64,000 nucleotides of DNA from Ascochyta rabiei (lineage: Eukaryota; Ascomycota; Dothideomycetes; Pleosporales; Didymellaceae): the NCBI RefSeq assembly GCF_004011695.2, contig NC_082406.1, forward strand, positions 2,294,001 to 2,358,000, given 5' to 3'. Each line of letters begins with the position of its first letter. The stretch's first letter is position 1. The notes beneath the pieces are model-generated. The model was not told the origin of the DNA, did no database searches, and saw only the letters and a program-made list of their open reading frames with translations. This document shows positions 63,534 to 64,000 of this stretch, piece by piece. The translations under genes and the position numbers were made by a program.

Positions 63534-64000
63534 TCAAACTGTAGGTTGTGTGAGCAGTGTATAGTGATATCGGAGAAAGGATATGTACCGTCCAAGAAGT
63601 CAGCGGCAATTAACAGCTCCAAGCACAGCTCAGGCGGGATGTCCATGTCCGAGACATCCTTACTGTCTGCATGCTTCTGGTTGTAGTAGAGGTATTCGCA
63701 AACTTTCTCGAGCACAACGCCACTTCTCGTGGTTAGCTGCACGTCTTCGTCGGAGCATTGCGGATGCGGATGTTCAAATGCGAAGGGTAGGGGTGGTGTA
63801 CTTGATCGTAGGGAATTCCATGCGGTTTCGCGCTGTTTCTTGGAAGCCAGCTGCAAGTATTGTCAGCTTCTCGCTGTCGTGATAACACTGAAACACCTGC
63901 TTACATTCGGGGTTCATCGCTCTCTTGATCGTGCCTGCAATGCAGGCCGCCGAGCGCAACAGCTTGAACTCGTAGCCATCGTTGGACACAAGCGTCACAT
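63534..64000 (-). CDS. ELC1: Elongin C (Skp1/BTB fold), start beyond the window
   Basis: Visible exons: 64000-63905 (incomplete at its 5' end), 63850-63802, 63725-63589 and 63538-63534, about 94 residues; only the first few are missing. Sequence VTLVSNDGYEFKLLRSAACI, then GTIKRAM, and the last helices LEKVCEYLYYNQ and PPELCLELLIAADFLD, are the elongin C pattern. Known: it bridges Cullin and SOCS/Ela1-type receptors in ubiquitin ligases and binds elongin A. The last exon is only TTTGA, giving the final Val and the stop, so the protein ends LDV. The acceptor of exon 3 is either after CACGAG or after GAGAAG; both keep the frame and differ by one residue. Confidence 0.85.

Overview
The window reads as nuclear DNA of a filamentous ascomycete (Pezizomycotina). 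Genes are compact, with many 50-130 nt GT..AG introns, and the content is typical of these fungi: a HET-C family gene, a rhodopsin/Pth11-type membrane protein, an HST4-type sirtuin, a kelch membrane protein, a maltose-type sugar transporter and a polyspecific efflux transporter. The aldehyde dehydrogenase resembles the dothideomycete allergen-type enzymes, so a Dothideomycete is my best guess, but that is inference. I see no prophage, transposase, CRISPR array, rRNA or tRNA gene.

Layout. 0-21 kb is a dense housekeeping block: the 5' part of MED16 (minus), an HST3/HST4-type sirtuin (plus), TRM11 (minus), a PARL/Pcp1-like rhomboid protease with a long N-terminal extension (minus), a PI-PLC X-domain protein (minus), a Vrl1-type VPS9/ankyrin/PX-BAR protein (minus), and VPS11 (minus). 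20.6-29.2 kb carries a Yra1/ALYREF mRNA-export adaptor with a large third intron, an NAD-dependent aldehyde dehydrogenase, and a DDHD-domain phospholipase A1. 29-42 kb is looser: a rhodopsin-domain membrane protein, a secreted FAD oxidoreductase, a Ser/Thr-rich GPI-type wall protein and a multi-exon kelch/transmembrane protein, separated by 1-2.4 kb gaps. 42.9-49 kb holds a TilS-like tRNA lysidine synthetase and HSP10, divergent around a promoter with a perfect heat-shock element, followed by HET-C. 49-57.4 kb is gene-poor, with two small hypothetical ORFs and a strongly diverged 14-3-3-like protein. 57.4-64 kb carries a 57-residue Cys/His-rich protein, two MFS transporters, and elongin C cut by the window end.

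Functional links. Vrl1 and VPS11 lie side by side on one strand and both act in endosomal Rab5/Rab7 trafficking. TilS and HSP10 are both expected in mitochondria and share a promoter. MED16 and the sirtuin are divergent nuclear genes. Gene models were assembled by hand from splice signals and frame. Most junctions restore family-typical protein across the join. The first donor of the kelch gene and one elongin C acceptor are ambiguous.

The most unusual items are the diverged 14-3-3-like protein, the intronic and untranslated minisatellites that repeatedly use a 9-bp period, the long Yra1 intron, several extremely short exons (3, 5, 12 and 15 nt), and a probable GC-AG intron in the Vrl1 gene.
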